DNA of 64,000 nucleotides from Shewanella psychrophila (GCF_002005305.1 NZ_CP014782.1:3038001-3102000); one strand, 5' to 3'; positions 40,929 to 50,597 are shown, counted from the first letter of the stretch. Numbers and translations: made by a program. Notes: generated by a model from the sequence alone, not told the origin.

Positions 40929-41689
40929 CAGAGAAATAACCCACCGAGTTGCATCGCCATCGTAATACCTATAACCGACGAGACGGTCAGCAATGTCGCG
41001 TGTCCCCATCTTGAAATACCGACATTGAGGTGACCCTTAACCATATCGGAAATAGCATTTATCATGGGAAACCCGGGGACTAGCATAAGCACACTCGCAG
41101 CCATGGGCAGCTTAGGTGTTGCGGTAAAGGGAATTTGATAACCAAGCTGAGCAATTAACGTTGTCACGAATGCCGTAACGGCAAAGTTTATCAGTAAATT
41201 AAAATGACGTTTGGCAATAGAAAGCCTAACAAACATTCCCACCGACGACGCACAAAAGGTCAGTATAGATGCGGGAAGATCCCCGCCAAAAAGATGACAA
41301 AAGCTGGCACATGACAAGCCAATCATAGGCACTAGGTAACGTTTGGGATAGGTTCTAGGTTGGATTCGGGAAACCCGTCTCCTGACTTCCTGAAGGCCAT
41401 ATAAGCCTTTCTCTGTGAGCAAACATATTCTCTGTAGTTCACAGATGACGGTCATATTAATACCATGATCGCGGGTACGCCGAGTAGTCGTAATGCAGCG
41501 GCCATGAACTAAGCTGGTTAATACTAGGGAATTTGAAGAGATAGAGATTTCGACACTGGCGAGACCCAATGCATAACCTAAGCGCTGACTGATCTCTTCA
41601 ACCAGCTCAGAATCAGCACCATAAGCTAGCAGGAGTTGAGCAACCCGGACAACTTGCCGGGTTATATCATTTTGAGTATCTGCGTACAC
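40928..41689 (-). CDS. yjjP: Threonine/serine exporter-family membrane protein, YjjP-like
   Basis: 253 aa. The N-terminal ~110 residues are the soluble domain of the ThrE family (ITRQVVRVAQLLLAYGADSE, LVHGRCITTTRRTRDHG, RRVSRIQPRTYPKRY), followed by about four membrane segments (ILTFCASSVGMFVRLSIA, PMAASVLMLVPGFPMINAIS). It pairs with YjjB. The start is GTG at 41689 with only a weak ribosome binding site. The stop overlaps the yjjB start. Confidence 0.88.
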   Translation of the reverse strand: MYADTQNDITRQVVRVAQLLLAYGADSELVEEISQRLGYALGLASVEISISSNSLVLTSLVHGRCITTTRRTRDHGINMTVICELQRICLLTEKGLYGLQEVRRRVSRIQPRTYPKRYLVPMIGLSCASFCHLFGGDLPASILTFCASSVGMFVRLSIAKRHFNLLINFAVTAFVTTLIAQLGYQIPFTATPKLPMAASVLMLVPGFPMINAISDMVKGHLNVGISRWGHATLLTVSSVIGITMAMQLGGLFL

Positions 41690-41748
41690 ATCAATCCCGA
41701 AGAATATAAACTCAAAATGAGGCTCCGATTTACACTAAAGCTAAAGAC

Positions 41749-42915
41749 TTACCTTTGATAGATCACTTTGACATCGTAATCATCGTCATCAAAATCATCG
41801 TCATCATCGAGGTCGTCCTCGAAGCTTTCATTTAGCTCATCACTATCTTTATGATAGTTATCCCACTTAAATTCAACTTCTTGGTCTTTATCGATGACTT
41901 CCTCATCAGGAAGTGAGTCAATAAAGTCCATAAGCTTAAGGCTTAACGCTTCTGTGCCATCGCGGTTATAAGCTGAAATGGTGAAAACATCACCCTCCCA
42001 CTTAAGCTCTTTTACTATGTGATCGACACGCTCTTTAAGCTCCTCTTCGAGCAGCAAGTCTGTCTTATTGATCACCAACCATCTAGGCTTGCCGGCAAGC
42101 TCAGGAGAATGCTTCTCCAGTTCGCCAACAATGGCACGCGCCGACTCAACAGGATCGCTACCATCGATAGGTTCTATATCGATAAGGTGAAGCAGCACAC
42201 GACAACGTTCTAAGTGTTTCAAGAAGCGAACACCTAGCCCGGCACCATCGGCAGCACCTTCGATCAAACCAGGAATATCGGCGATCACAAAGCTCTGACC
42301 ATGTCTGGGATTAACAACCCCTAAGTTAGGCACAAGCGTGGTAAACGGATAGTCGGCTACCTTAGGAGTCGCTCTAGATACAGAACGAATAAAGGTCGAC
42401 TTACCCGCATTAGGCATGCCTAAGAGACCTACATCAGCAAGCAGCATAAGCTCAAGCTTAAGGCTACGCACTTCGCCAGGTGTACCTAAGGTTTTCTGCC
42501 TAGGAGCGCGGTTAGTACTACTCTTGAAGCGAGTATTACCTAAACCGTGGAAGCCACCTTTTGCCACGAGCATTTTTTGCCCATGAACAGTCAAGTCCCC
42601 AAGAGACTCCATAGTCTCTTCATCGATAGCTCGGGTTCCTACAGGTACTTTAAGCACCAGTTCCTCACCACCATGACCGGTACAATCGCGTCCACGGCCA
42701 TTTTTTCCACGCTCAGCGCGATGAAAACGCTCAAACTGGAAATCGATTAATGTGTTGAAACTTTCATCTGCTTGCAGATAAACATTACCACCATCACCGC
42801 CATCGCCACCATCCGGGCCGCCATCGGGTACATATTTTTCGCGTCTGAAACTAACGCAACCACTACCACCATCACCAGCTTCAACTCTGATCACAGCTTC
42901 ATCGACAAACTTCAT
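41749..42915 (-). CDS. obgE: Obg/CgtA GTPase
   Basis: About 388 aa from the ATG at 42915. The glycine-rich Obg fold (residues 1-158: RVEAGDGGSGCVSFRREKYV, GGPDGGDGGDGGNVYL) is followed by the G domain with GMPNAGKSTF (G1), DIPGLIEGAADGAGLG (G3) and NKTDLL (G4). The protein ends in a long acidic Asp tail (DDLDDDDDFDDDDYD) encoded by GAT/GAC repeats near 41772-41818. It binds the 50S ribosome and links ribosome assembly to growth and stress. Downstream of rpmA, with a terminator-like hairpin between. Confidence 0.97.
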   Translation of the reverse strand: MKFVDEAVIRVEAGDGGSGCVSFRREKYVPDGGPDGGDGGDGGNVYLQADESFNTLIDFQFERFHRAERGKNGRGRDCTGHGGEELVLKVPVGTRAIDEETMESLGDLTVHGQKMLVAKGGFHGLGNTRFKSSTNRAPRQKTLGTPGEVRSLKLELMLLADVGLLGMPNAGKSTFIRSVSRATPKVADYPFTTLVPNLGVVNPRHGQSFVIADIPGLIEGAADGAGLGVRFLKHLERCRVLLHLIDIEPIDGSDPVESARAIVGELEKHSPELAGKPRWLVINKTDLLLEEELKERVDHIVKELKWEGDVFTISAYNRDGTEALSLKLMDFIDSLPDEEVIDKDQEVEFKWDNYHKDSDELNESFEDDLDDDDDFDDDDYDVKVIYQR

Positions 42916-43000
42916 ATCTACTCCTGGCACCACAGATTAAACGAATTATACTCGTTTCCGCTTTGGGTCGCCAAAACAATTCTTAAATATCTAAAACAAT

Positions 43001-43025
43001 AAAGCCCCACCAAAGGCGGGGCTTT
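43001..43025 (-). terminator. Terminator between rpmA and obgE
   Basis: AAAGCCCC and GGGGCTTT arms with an imperfect centre, followed on the minus strand by ATTGTTTTAG. It could reduce read-through into obgE. Confidence 0.65.
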
Positions 43026-43054
43026 CATAAGCAATCTTAGCTAAAAGCTAAAGA

Positions 43055-43309
43055 TTAGCCTTCGATGCTAATGAACTTACGGCTCTTAGGACCTTTAACT
43101 TCAAACTTAACTTTACCGTCAGTCAAAGCGAATAGAGTATGGTCACGACCAATACCTACGTTAACACCAGCGTGGAATTTAGTACCACGTTGACGAACGA
43201 TGATGTTACCAGCAAGAACTGACTCACCACCGAAACGCTTTACACCAAGACGTTTGCTTTCTGAATCGCGGCCGTTACGAGTAGAACCGCCAGCTTTTTT
43301 ATGTGCCAT
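43055..43309 (-). CDS. rpmA: 50S ribosomal protein L27
   Basis: 84 aa. The conserved start AHKKAGGSTRNGRDSESKRL and KRFGGESVLAGNIIVRQRG identify L27. Its N-terminus reaches the peptidyl transferase centre. 15 bp downstream of rplU in the usual rplU-rpmA order. Confidence 0.98.
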   Translation of the reverse strand: MAHKKAGGSTRNGRDSESKRLGVKRFGGESVLAGNIIVRQRGTKFHAGVNVGIGRDHTLFALTDGKVKFEVKGPKSRKFISIEG

Positions 43310-43324
43310 GAGTTAGACTCCTAA

Positions 43325-43636
43325 TTAAGCGTTGATAGCTGTAATTTTAACTTCGGTAAACCACTGACGGTGGCCCATTTTTTTGTCGTGATGCTTACGA
43401 CGACGGAACTTAACGATAGTAACTTTATCGTGACGGCCATGGCTGATAACTTCAGCAACAACCTTTCCACCTTCGACTAAAGGTGCACCAACATGTACAG
43501 TCTCACCGTCAGCAACCAAAAGAACTTGGTCAAACTCAACAGTATCGCCTGTAGCGACTTCTAATTTTTCTAAACGTAATGTATGGCCTTCAGCAACACG
43601 GTGCTGCTTACCACCACTTTGAAAAACAGCGTACAT
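43325..43636 (-). CDS. rplU: 50S ribosomal protein L21
   Basis: 103 aa from the ATG at 43636, the normal L21 length: MYAVFQSGGKQHRVAEGHTL, EKLEVATGDTVEFDQVL and KVTIVKFRRRKHHDKKMGHR. It binds 23S rRNA near L20. First gene of the rplU-rpmA transcript, divergent from ispB. The longer frame to 43663 adds nine residues without family support. Confidence 0.98.
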   Translation of the reverse strand: MYAVFQSGGKQHRVAEGHTLRLEKLEVATGDTVEFDQVLLVADGETVHVGAPLVEGGKVVAEVISHGRHDKVTIVKFRRRKHHDKKMGHRQWFTEVKITAINA

Positions 43637-43909
43637 AGCTATTTTACTCCGGTATTCTAACACGGCAGCTCATTTGTTGAGTCTGGGGTGTTATAAAAGC
43701 TTTAATGACAATGGTCGCGGAGTTTACGCTAAGAAGCGTAAGGTGACAAGCCCTATTCACTAAAGAATAAAAAAAGATCGGAATTACTCGCACAATTCGC
43801 CTCAAGTGCTGTCTTAAGACGCTTTTTTAGGTAGAATCCCATAATTATAACATTAAGCCTTAATTTGGGCCGACAAGTAATTTTCGGCCCCACAGACCAG
43901 AGCCTATTT

Positions 43910-44881
43910 ATGGATTTGAACGCCATCCGTCAGTTAGCTGATAGCGATATGCAAGACGTCAACAAGCTTATATATACACAACTTGAATCTGATGTTGCCC
44001 TGATCAATCAGTTAGGCTTCTACATTATTAATGGCGGCGGTAAACGCATGCGTCCATTACTCTCTATTTTGGCAGCTCGTGCTATTGACTACCAAGGAGA
44101 GACTCATCTTAAGCTAGCCGCTATCATTGAGTTTATCCACACAGCATCGCTTCTCCATGATGATGTCGTAGACGAGTCCATGCTCCGTAGAGGAAGGGAG
44201 ACTGCTAATGCCCTATTTGGTAACAGTGCCAGCGTATTAGTCGGCGACTTCCTTTACACTCGTTCATTTCAGATGATGACTGAATTAGGCAGCATGAAAG
44301 TATTAGAGATGCTTGCCGACGCAACCAATGTACTGGCCGAGGGAGAAGTGCTGCAGTTAATGAACTGTAATGATCCTGACACCAGCGAAGAAAGTTATAT
44401 GCGTGTCATCTATTGTAAGACTGCAAAATTGTTTGAAGCCGCCACGCGACTCGCTGGTGTGCTCGCCGATAGCCCCATAGAGATACAGACTGCGCTGGCG
44501 GATTACGGCAAGTACTTAGGCACTGCATTCCAGTTAACCGATGATCTACTCGACTATACGGCCGATACCGAAGAGTTAGGTAAGAACATAGGCGATGACT
44601 TGGCAGAGGGAAAACCTACCCTACCGCTTATTTATGCGATAGCCCATGGTACGGAGAAAGAACAAGGATTAATTCGTAAAGCCGTCGAACTCGGTGATGG
44701 AACCCAAAACATCGAAGAGATCCTCACAGCACTGAAGAACTGTGGTGCATTGGAATATACCTATAACAGAGCCTTAGAAGAGTCTGATAAGGCCATAAAA
44801 GCCTTGGCCTGTATTCCCGATAGCGATTACAAGCAAGCCCTGATATCTCTGGCTAAAATTGCCGTAGAAAGAAGCCACTAG
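43910..44881 (+). CDS. ispB: Octaprenyl diphosphate synthase
   Basis: 323 aa from the ATG at 43910, matching E. coli IspB in length. It extends farnesyl diphosphate to the C40 side chain of ubiquinone and menaquinone. The two Asp-rich motifs are LLHDDVVDES (FARM) and LTDDLLDYT (SARM); GGGKRMRPLL is the IPP-binding segment. Divergent from rplU. Followed by a 7-nt repeat array and a terminator. Confidence 0.96.
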   Translation: MDLNAIRQLADSDMQDVNKLIYTQLESDVALINQLGFYIINGGGKRMRPLLSILAARAIDYQGETHLKLAAIIEFIHTASLLHDDVVDESMLRRGRETANALFGNSASVLVGDFLYTRSFQMMTELGSMKVLEMLADATNVLAEGEVLQLMNCNDPDTSEESYMRVIYCKTAKLFEAATRLAGVLADSPIEIQTALADYGKYLGTAFQLTDDLLDYTADTEELGKNIGDDLAEGKPTLPLIYAIAHGTEKEQGLIRKAVELGDGTQNIEEILTALKNCGALEYTYNRALEESDKAIKALACIPDSDYKQALISLAKIAVERSH

Positions 44882-44893
44882 AGCGTTAACCTC

Positions 44894-44924
44894 TAGATAG
44901 AAGCTAGAAGCTAGAAGCTAGAAG
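44894..44924. repeat. 7-nt tandem array (GAAGCTA units) after ispB
   Basis: TAG recurs at 44898, 44905, 44912 and 44919 with the unit GAAGCTA, starting 12 bp after the ispB stop. Same period and TAG core as the arrays at 36949 and 37577. Confidence 0.7.
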
Positions 44925-44960
44925 AACAGTTTGGAATCAGCCTAGCCGAAAGCAAGATCA

Positions 44961-44986
44961 AAAAAGGAGCCATTTGGCTCCTTTTT
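44961..44986. terminator. Bidirectional terminator between ispB and mdh
   Basis: AAAAAGGAGCC / GGCTCCTTTTT, an 11-bp perfect stem with a 4-nt loop, symmetric A/T tails, between convergent genes. Confidence 0.9.
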
Positions 44987-45016
44987 ATTAAACAGCTATT
45001 TTATTCGTAAGCGCGA

Positions 45017-45952
45017 TTACTTAACGAATTCAACACCTAACTTAATATCCGCTTTCAATGTATCTAACATAGCATCACGGGCATTACTTTCGAACTCACT
45101 CACGTCACCGTAAGCCAGTAGTTTCTCTACGCCATTCTTGCCCAGTAAAACTGGCTGAGCGAAGAATTCAGCATGCTCACTGCCACCATCGACATAGGCA
45201 CACTCAACAACATTCTCTTCACCTTGAAGACCACGAACCAAAGATAGACCGAAGCGACATGCAGCCTGACCCATAGAAAGTGTCGCGCTGCCGCCACCGG
45301 CTTTAGCTTCAACAACTTCAGTACCCGCATTCTGGATACGAGTCGTCATTGCGGCAACTTCTTCATCGGTAAAGCTTATGCCTTCGACCTGAGATAGAAG
45401 TGGAAGAATCGTCACACCACTGTGGCCACCGATAACGTTCAGCTTAACATCAGCAACGTTTAGACCTTTCGCTTCAGCGATAAAGGTCTCAGAGCGAATA
45501 ACGTCCAATGTAGTCACACCGAACAGACGGCTCTTGTCATAAACACCGGCTGCTTTTAACACTTCAGCGGCAATAGCTACTGTGGTGTTAACTGGGTTAG
45601 TGATGATACCGATCAGTGCTTTTGGACAAGTCGCAGCACATTTCTCAACTAGGTTTCTTACGATACCTGCATTGATGTTGAAAAGATCTGAACGATCCAT
45701 TCCAGGTTTACGTGCAACACCAGCTGAAATAAGAACCACATCGGCACCTTCTAGGGCAGCAGATGGATCTTGACCAGCAAAGCCTTTAACTTCGACAGCT
45801 GTCGGGATATGGCTTAGATCGACCGCAACACCAGGTGTTACAGGAGCAATATCATAAAGGGACAGTTTTGAACCGGCTGGCAATTGAGTTTTTAGTAATA
45901 GGGCAAGAGCCTGGCCAATACCACCAGCGGCACCAAGTACAGCAACTTTCAT
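45017..45952 (-). CDS. mdh: Malate dehydrogenase
   Basis: 311 aa from the ATG at 45952. NAD-binding GAAGGIGQALALLL, the substrate loop ARKPGMDRSDLFNINAG with its Arg residues, and the catalytic His in NVIGGHSGVTILPL. It interconverts malate and oxaloacetate in the TCA cycle. Divergent from argR, the classical gammaproteobacterial arrangement. Confidence 0.98.
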   Translation of the reverse strand: MKVAVLGAAGGIGQALALLLKTQLPAGSKLSLYDIAPVTPGVAVDLSHIPTAVEVKGFAGQDPSAALEGADVVLISAGVARKPGMDRSDLFNINAGIVRNLVEKCAATCPKALIGIITNPVNTTVAIAAEVLKAAGVYDKSRLFGVTTLDVIRSETFIAEAKGLNVADVKLNVIGGHSGVTILPLLSQVEGISFTDEEVAAMTTRIQNAGTEVVEAKAGGGSATLSMGQAACRFGLSLVRGLQGEENVVECAYVDGGSEHAEFFAQPVLLGKNGVEKLLAYGDVSEFESNARDAMLDTLKADIKLGVEFVK

Positions 45953-46216
45953 AGTTATCTCCGTCAATTCTTGGATATTTGTGATACAGATCTATCTTTC
46001 TAGATGGCGCAACATTACTGGAATAATGAATAAATTTCAATTATCCCTTAGTCTTGATTAGATTTTATTTCTAATTGCCATCACAAAAACGTCTAAGTCG
46101 GTGAGCCATATACGCATTTCCCAGCATATTATCAGCTAAACAACGCAACTTTAACGCTCAGCTTAGCCTAACTTCACCTAATTACTTGGTATAACAAATC
46201 TCCCCCCTTGATAACT

Positions 46217-46230
46217 TGCATTTTTATTCA
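46217..46230. promoter_or_regulatory. Possible ARG box in the mdh-argR intergenic region
   Basis: TGCATTTTTATTCA differs at few positions from the E. coli ARG box core TGAATWWWWATTCA. It lies 81 bp upstream of argR, where ArgR autoregulation is common. A second box at the standard spacing is not convincing. Confidence 0.4.
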
Positions 46231-46310
46231 TCCAACTCGAGTATTTGTTGACAAAAAAAGCAACAATATTCAAAATAGAGGGGATTTTTGAATAAAAGAA
46301 CACAAAAACT

Positions 46311-46781
46311 ATGCAAGCAAATAAAAATCAAGACGAACTTGTTAAGACCTTTAAGTCGATTTTGAAAGAGGAGCGTTTTGGCTCCCAAAGTGAGATTGTT
46401 ATCGCCCTTCAAGCCGAAGGCTACGGCAACATAAATCAATCGAAAGTCTCCAGAATGCTGAGCAAATTTGGTGCGGTGCGTACCCGAAATGCTAAACAGG
46501 AGATGGTCTACTGCTTACCGGCAGAACTGGGTGTTCCCACCGCGGGAAGTCCGCTGAAAAATCTGGTATTAGATGTTGATCATAACCAGGCCATGATAGT
46601 CGTCAGGACAAGCCCGGGAGCGGCTCAGTTAATCGCACGTCTGCTGGACTCTATAGGCAAGCCTGAAGGGATTTTGGGCACCATTGCTGGTGATGATACT
46701 ATTTTCATTACACCCGCTAACATAGACGAGATAAGCAGAACCTTAAATACGGTTAAATCTCTGTTTAACTATACAGATTAA
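46311..46781 (+). CDS. argR: Arginine repressor
   Basis: 156 aa, equal to E. coli ArgR. The N-terminal winged helix (residues ~5-70: FKSILKEERFGSQSEIVIAL, KVSRMLSKFGAVRTRN) binds ARG boxes. The C-terminal domain (LVLDVDHNQAMIVVRTSPG, IAGDDTIFITP) binds arginine and forms hexamers. Divergent from mdh. Start ATG at 46311 with no strong ribosome binding site. Confidence 0.96.
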   Translation: MQANKNQDELVKTFKSILKEERFGSQSEIVIALQAEGYGNINQSKVSRMLSKFGAVRTRNAKQEMVYCLPAELGVPTAGSPLKNLVLDVDHNQAMIVVRTSPGAAQLIARLLDSIGKPEGILGTIAGDDTIFITPANIDEISRTLNTVKSLFNYTD

Positions 46782-46846
46782 CTCAGTTCCTGAAGGAAAT
46801 GATGGGACTCCAGGCCTCGGAGATGTATTATTTTCAGCATAGAAGA

Positions 46847-46872
46847 AGAGACGCTTATGGCGTCTCTTTTCA
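46847..46872 (+). terminator. Terminator of argR
   Basis: AAGAGACGC (46847-46855) pairs with GCGTCTCTT (46861-46869) around a 5-nt loop, then TTTTC. 66 bp after the stop. Confidence 0.8.
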
Positions 46873-47002
46873 TTTCAATATTTCCCCCCTCTTTAGTACC
46901 TATTGATATAATTATCACTCGATAGTATCCAATATATTGAATCACACTTTAATTCGTGCGAAATTAGTCAGACTATGAGAGGCAGCTTCGGGCTAAGGAT
47001 GT

Positions 47003-47470
47003 ATGATGACAATAAATAAAATAATTAAAGTCGATGATGTTTGTTGGGAGTCCTGGCAGCATTCAGAGCAATATACCAGCCAACAGAAACATATCGGCGA
47101 TGCTGCAGGGTGTGAAAAAATAGGCGTAACCATGGAACGTCTCGCCCCGGGAAAATTATCAACCGTCGCTCACTATCACACCAAGGAAGAAGAACACCTT
47201 TATGCCTTAGAAGGCGAAGCAACATTGTTCATCGATGGCGAGCCTCACCCCTTTAAAAAAGGCGACTATATCTGCTTCAATGCCGATACAGCCATAGCTC
47301 ACACTCTCAGGAATGATTCAGACACAGAGTTTCTTTTTATGGTGATTGGTAACCGGGATAAACACGATGTGGTGGTCTACCCAGAGAACAACAAGGTGTT
47401 AGTCAGGGCTGTCGATGAGATCTATGCCAAGCGTCCGACCAATTACTGGGATGCAGATAACCAAGATTAA
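47003..47470 (+). CDS. Cupin-domain protein
   Basis: 155 aa. The cupin motifs are complete: ERLAPGKLSTVAHYHTKEEEHLYALEG with the H-x-H and Glu metal ligands, and FKKGDYICFNADTAIAHTL with the second His. It resembles the YlbA/transcription-factor-free cupins often described as sugar or auxin-binding-like; no substrate can be assigned. AAGGATGT precedes two tandem ATGs (47003 and 47006). Confidence 0.82.
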   Translation: MMTINKIIKVDDVCWESWQHSEQYTSQQKHIGDAAGCEKIGVTMERLAPGKLSTVAHYHTKEEEHLYALEGEATLFIDGEPHPFKKGDYICFNADTAIAHTLRNDSDTEFLFMVIGNRDKHDVVVYPENNKVLVRAVDEIYAKRPTNYWDADNQD

Positions 47471-47857
47471 TCTGGTTAACCTCAAACAAAATAAAGCGCA
47501 CCTAAGGGTTTAATGCAAAACCCTTAGTGTGTTTCGGTTTACCTCATTCACCTTAATGCTCTGATTACTATTTCGCCCAATCATAAAGAAAATCAGCATT
47601 ATTGAGTCATACCTTTCGTAGCATTCTTAGCTGCACTACCTCATTCTCAAGTTGATTAACAAACAGATGACCTTTTAGCTGTAAAGCAAGCCAGCTATCA
47701 ATCTCTACCTAAATTTAGACAGGCCAATAAGAGTGTTTTTTTAGTATATGACTATACTCAAGGAGGCATGGCTAAATCCAACCTCGGCTTGCCGCCGATT
47801 CTAAGGGTTAACAAGCACAAGCGAGCTATCTTGGCCAAATATTTAGAGGATGTTTTC
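47471..47857. other. Intergenic region upstream of the chemotaxis receptor
   Basis: About 390 bp with a terminator-like hairpin at 47502-47527 and no recognisable gene. The last 90 bp is open in the receptor frame but begins upstream of the preferred start. Confidence 0.4.
47502..47527 (+). terminator. Terminator-like hairpin after the cupin gene
   Basis: CTAAGGGTTT / AAACCCTTAG, a perfect 10-bp stem with a 6-nt loop, 32 bp after the stop. Tail TGTGTTTCGGTTT. Confidence 0.6.
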
Positions 47858-49531
47858 ATGATTAACCTATCGCTCAAGGCAAGATTACTTGGCAATACAG
47901 CCATAGTCATCGGCCTGTTAGTTCTCAGCTCTGGATACGCTATTTACAGCATGAATCAAATAGGAAAAGAGTTAAAGGCTGTTGCCGAGCAAGATATTCC
48001 GCTCACAGATAAGCTCGCCGCCATCACCACTCATCAGCTTGAACAAGCAATTCAATTTGAACGAAGTCTGCATTTCGGCACAACGATGGGAAGGGAACCT
48101 GATAACCGAGAGCATTTTAACGCTGCAATGCATCATTTCGCCGCCCTCACTCCTAAGATCGAAGCCGAAATCTTCGAAGCAGAAGCCATGGCTAAAGAAG
48201 CCATGGTGGGAGCAACGGGAACCATCTACACTGAATTCGAGTCTGTTTTGACAGCATTGAAACAAATTGAAACCGAACACAAAGGTTTTGTCGAACACGT
48301 GCATCAGGTATTTGACCTTCTGCAAAAGGGTGAGTTACATGAAGCAGAGATGATGGTTCAAAAAGTTGAACACGAAGAAGATAAACTCGATCAAGAACTC
48401 TCAGCCTTATTACATGAGATAGGTAGGTTTACCGAAGCCAGTGCCCGACATGCTCAAGACTATGAACATCAGGCTATCTGGGTGTTAAGCTTACTGTCTG
48501 GAGCCAGTATTATCATAGGCCTATTAACCAGTTGGCTCACCACCAACATGATCATTCGTGGGATTAAGCAAGCAACAAATATGGCCGAGGGAGACATAAA
48601 CCACCAGATAGAAGTCAACAGCAAGGATGAAATAGGAGAGCTGTTAACCGCCATGAATGAAATGCGCCTCCGACTAGTCAATATGATCAATCATATTTCA
48701 GAGACTACGGTACGGCTTTCAGCTGAATCGGAGCAGCTAGCCGATGTCTCTCAGCAAACCAGCCAAGTGATCGATGAACAACGCAAAGAGACTGAGATCG
48801 TCGCCACCGCCATGAATCAATTAACAGTGACTTCTCAAGAGGTCGCCTCGAACCTGGCCCATACAGCTAACTCTACCACCGAGGCCAATAAGCAAACCGA
48901 TGATGGCGCTAAAATTGTGCAACAGGCCGTGGTACAAATTGATGAGCTAGCTAAACAGATAGATATTTCGGTACAGGCAATTGCAGAAGTCGATCAACAG
49001 AGCGCAGCCATCACCACGGTTCTAGATGTGATCAAGGGCATAGCCGAGCAAACAAACCTGCTTGCATTGAATGCCGCCATCGAAGCAGCAAGAGCCGGCG
49101 AGCAAGGACGAGGCTTTGCCGTTGTGGCGGATGAAGTACGCACCTTGGCCGGTAGAACTCAGCAATCTACCCAAGAAATTAACTCCATAATAGATAAACT
49201 CCAAACAGGCTCAAGTAAAGCTGTGGCTGTTATGGAGCAGAGTCGTGAACAATCTCAGGCAGCAGTCGAATACTCCACCCGCTCAGGTATGGCACTGACT
49301 AAAATAGCTGAGGCCATAGACTCTATTCACCAAATGAATGTTCAAATTGCCTCTGCCGCCGATGAGCAAAGTGCAGTTTCTCAGGATGTAGATCAGAATA
49401 TTACCAAGATACATACGATGTCAGTCGAGCTAGCTACGGGGGCTGAAAAACACTCCCTTGCGGGTCAAAGCCTATCTAAGATGAGCGGTGAACTAGAAGA
49501 GATGGTTAAGCAATTTCAACAGGGGCACTGA
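47858..49531 (+). CDS. Methyl-accepting chemotaxis protein
   Basis: About 557 aa from the ATG at 47858 with AGAGGA upstream. First membrane helix at residues ~10-30 (TAIVIGLLVLSSGYAIYS), a helical periplasmic sensor of about 150 residues (4HB/helical bundle type), a second helix (IWVLSLLSGASIIIGLLT), HAMP domain (MIIRGIKQATNMAEGDINHQ) and the signalling domain with the hairpin tip EQTNLLALNAAIEAARAGEQ and VADEVRTLA. Signals to CheA/CheW. The ligand is unknown. A longer frame from 47768 would put a polar stretch before the first helix and is unlikely. Confidence 0.92.
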   Translation: MINLSLKARLLGNTAIVIGLLVLSSGYAIYSMNQIGKELKAVAEQDIPLTDKLAAITTHQLEQAIQFERSLHFGTTMGREPDNREHFNAAMHHFAALTPKIEAEIFEAEAMAKEAMVGATGTIYTEFESVLTALKQIETEHKGFVEHVHQVFDLLQKGELHEAEMMVQKVEHEEDKLDQELSALLHEIGRFTEASARHAQDYEHQAIWVLSLLSGASIIIGLLTSWLTTNMIIRGIKQATNMAEGDINHQIEVNSKDEIGELLTAMNEMRLRLVNMINHISETTVRLSAESEQLADVSQQTSQVIDEQRKETEIVATAMNQLTVTSQEVASNLAHTANSTTEANKQTDDGAKIVQQAVVQIDELAKQIDISVQAIAEVDQQSAAITTVLDVIKGIAEQTNLLALNAAIEAARAGEQGRGFAVVADEVRTLAGRTQQSTQEINSIIDKLQTGSSKAVAVMEQSREQSQAAVEYSTRSGMALTKIAEAIDSIHQMNVQIASAADEQSAVSQDVDQNITKIHTMSVELATGAEKHSLAGQSLSKMSGELEEMVKQFQQGH

Positions 49532-49573
49532 ACAGTACGTAATTATACTCTAGCTAGCCACTAGCGATTCGAT

Positions 49574-49597
49574 AATGAGTGTTTAACACTCATTTTT
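49574..49597 (+). terminator. Terminator of the chemotaxis receptor gene
   Basis: AATGAGTG / CACTCATT stem followed by TTTTTAGG, 43 bp after the stop. Confidence 0.75.
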
Positions 49598-49837
49598 AGG
49601 GGCTCGATTTAAATAAACTAAAAATAACTCTGTACAATTTTTGATTATAGGGTAATATTTGCCTCGCTCAGCTGTTTAGAGTTATTAGTGATAAAATAAG
49701 TAAAAAGTAAACCTTAGATTTCTTCGTTATTGTTGTTATCCTCAGTTTCCCTTATCTTCATCGTCACATTCAATAATTCAATTTCAGCTCATCGCATATT
49801 GCGATAATTTTATGAATTTAACTATAAGGGACACATC

Positions 49838-50050
49838 ATGTCTAATTCAACAACTGGTCTAGTAAAGTGGTTTAACGAAGAGAAAGGTTTTGGTTTCATT
49901 ACTCAAGACAATGGCGGCGCTGACGTATTCGTTCACTTCCGTTCAATCACTTCTGACGGCTTCAAGACTCTAGCTGAAGGCCAGAAAGTATCTTTCGAAG
50001 TAGAGCAAGGTCAAAAAGGCCTTCAAGCAGCAAACGTAGTTGCGCTGTAA
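49838..50050 (+). CDS. Cold-shock domain protein (Csp)
   Basis: 70 aa, a single cold-shock OB fold: GLVKWFNEEKGFGFITQDNG (RNP1), ADVFVHFRSI (RNP2) and EGQKVSFEVEQGQKGLQAAN. It binds single-stranded RNA and DNA as an RNA chaperone. The composition resembles the CspD/CspE-type general family proteins of Shewanella. AAGGGAC precedes the ATG and the upstream ~300 bp is A+T-rich and could provide a long leader. Confidence 0.93.
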   Translation: MSNSTTGLVKWFNEEKGFGFITQDNGGADVFVHFRSITSDGFKTLAEGQKVSFEVEQGQKGLQAANVVAL

Positions 50051-50387
50051 CTTTGTAAGTTGACGTAAATGGATTTATGCCATTTACGTCATATTTGATT
50101 CAACTTTAATAAAATTTTATACCGTACCTGCGAAAATATTAACATTCCAATCATCTGCTTCTTTGTATATGTCGTTACGTTTCTCACTCAGCTCGTTACA
50201 TCACTATAAATAAATATTAAACATTTACTGCCAAAGCTAATTTTCAGTTTGTACCTCTAGTACATTGATCTTGCAAATAATAAAACAAGCCGAAACATGT
50301 CTTGGGCACCAGATCTGACACTATTTAAGTACAACATCTGTATCAAAATCAGTAAGCCAATCCCCCCAATAAACCAAAAGGTAATCA
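50051..50387. other. Intergenic region downstream of csp
   Basis: Holds the csp terminator at 50061-50095. The rest is A+T-rich and no gene is seen. Confidence 0.4.
50061..50095 (+). terminator. Terminator of csp
   Basis: TGACGTAAATGG / CCATTTACGTCA, 12-bp stem with a 7-nt loop, then TATTTGATT. Confidence 0.85.
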
Positions 50388-50597
50388 ATGAAAGTAAACT
50401 TCAACATCTTTAAGAATCAAATTTCCTGGAATGCATTAATCCACCAGTTAAATGGTGATGTACTATTACGTCATATTTTAATGAAAGGTAACTTAGATAA
50501 CAGGAATATTGAATTGTCCTATTGTGATGAAACCTGCCAAGGTAAGATCATTAATAGTGAAAATCAGCTTATCGGCAACTTCTCAATCTCCTGCTAG
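50388..50597 (+). CDS. Hypothetical small protein
   Basis: 69 aa, no family recognised. It has an AAAGGTAA ribosome binding site before the ATG. The sequence is rich in Asn and Ile with a regular polar/hydrophobic alternation (DVLLRHILMKGNL, NIELSYCDETCQGKI) and three Cys. It could be a compact beta protein. It is flanked by non-coding regions on both sides. Real expression is uncertain. Confidence 0.45.
   Translation: MKVNFNIFKNQISWNALIHQLNGDVLLRHILMKGNLDNRNIELSYCDETCQGKIINSENQLIGNFSISC

Noticed and set aside
49551..49564. A fourth 7-nt TAG array after the chemotaxis gene
   Set aside because: TAG occurs at irregular spacing (4 then 7 nt). It looks like chance, not an array.
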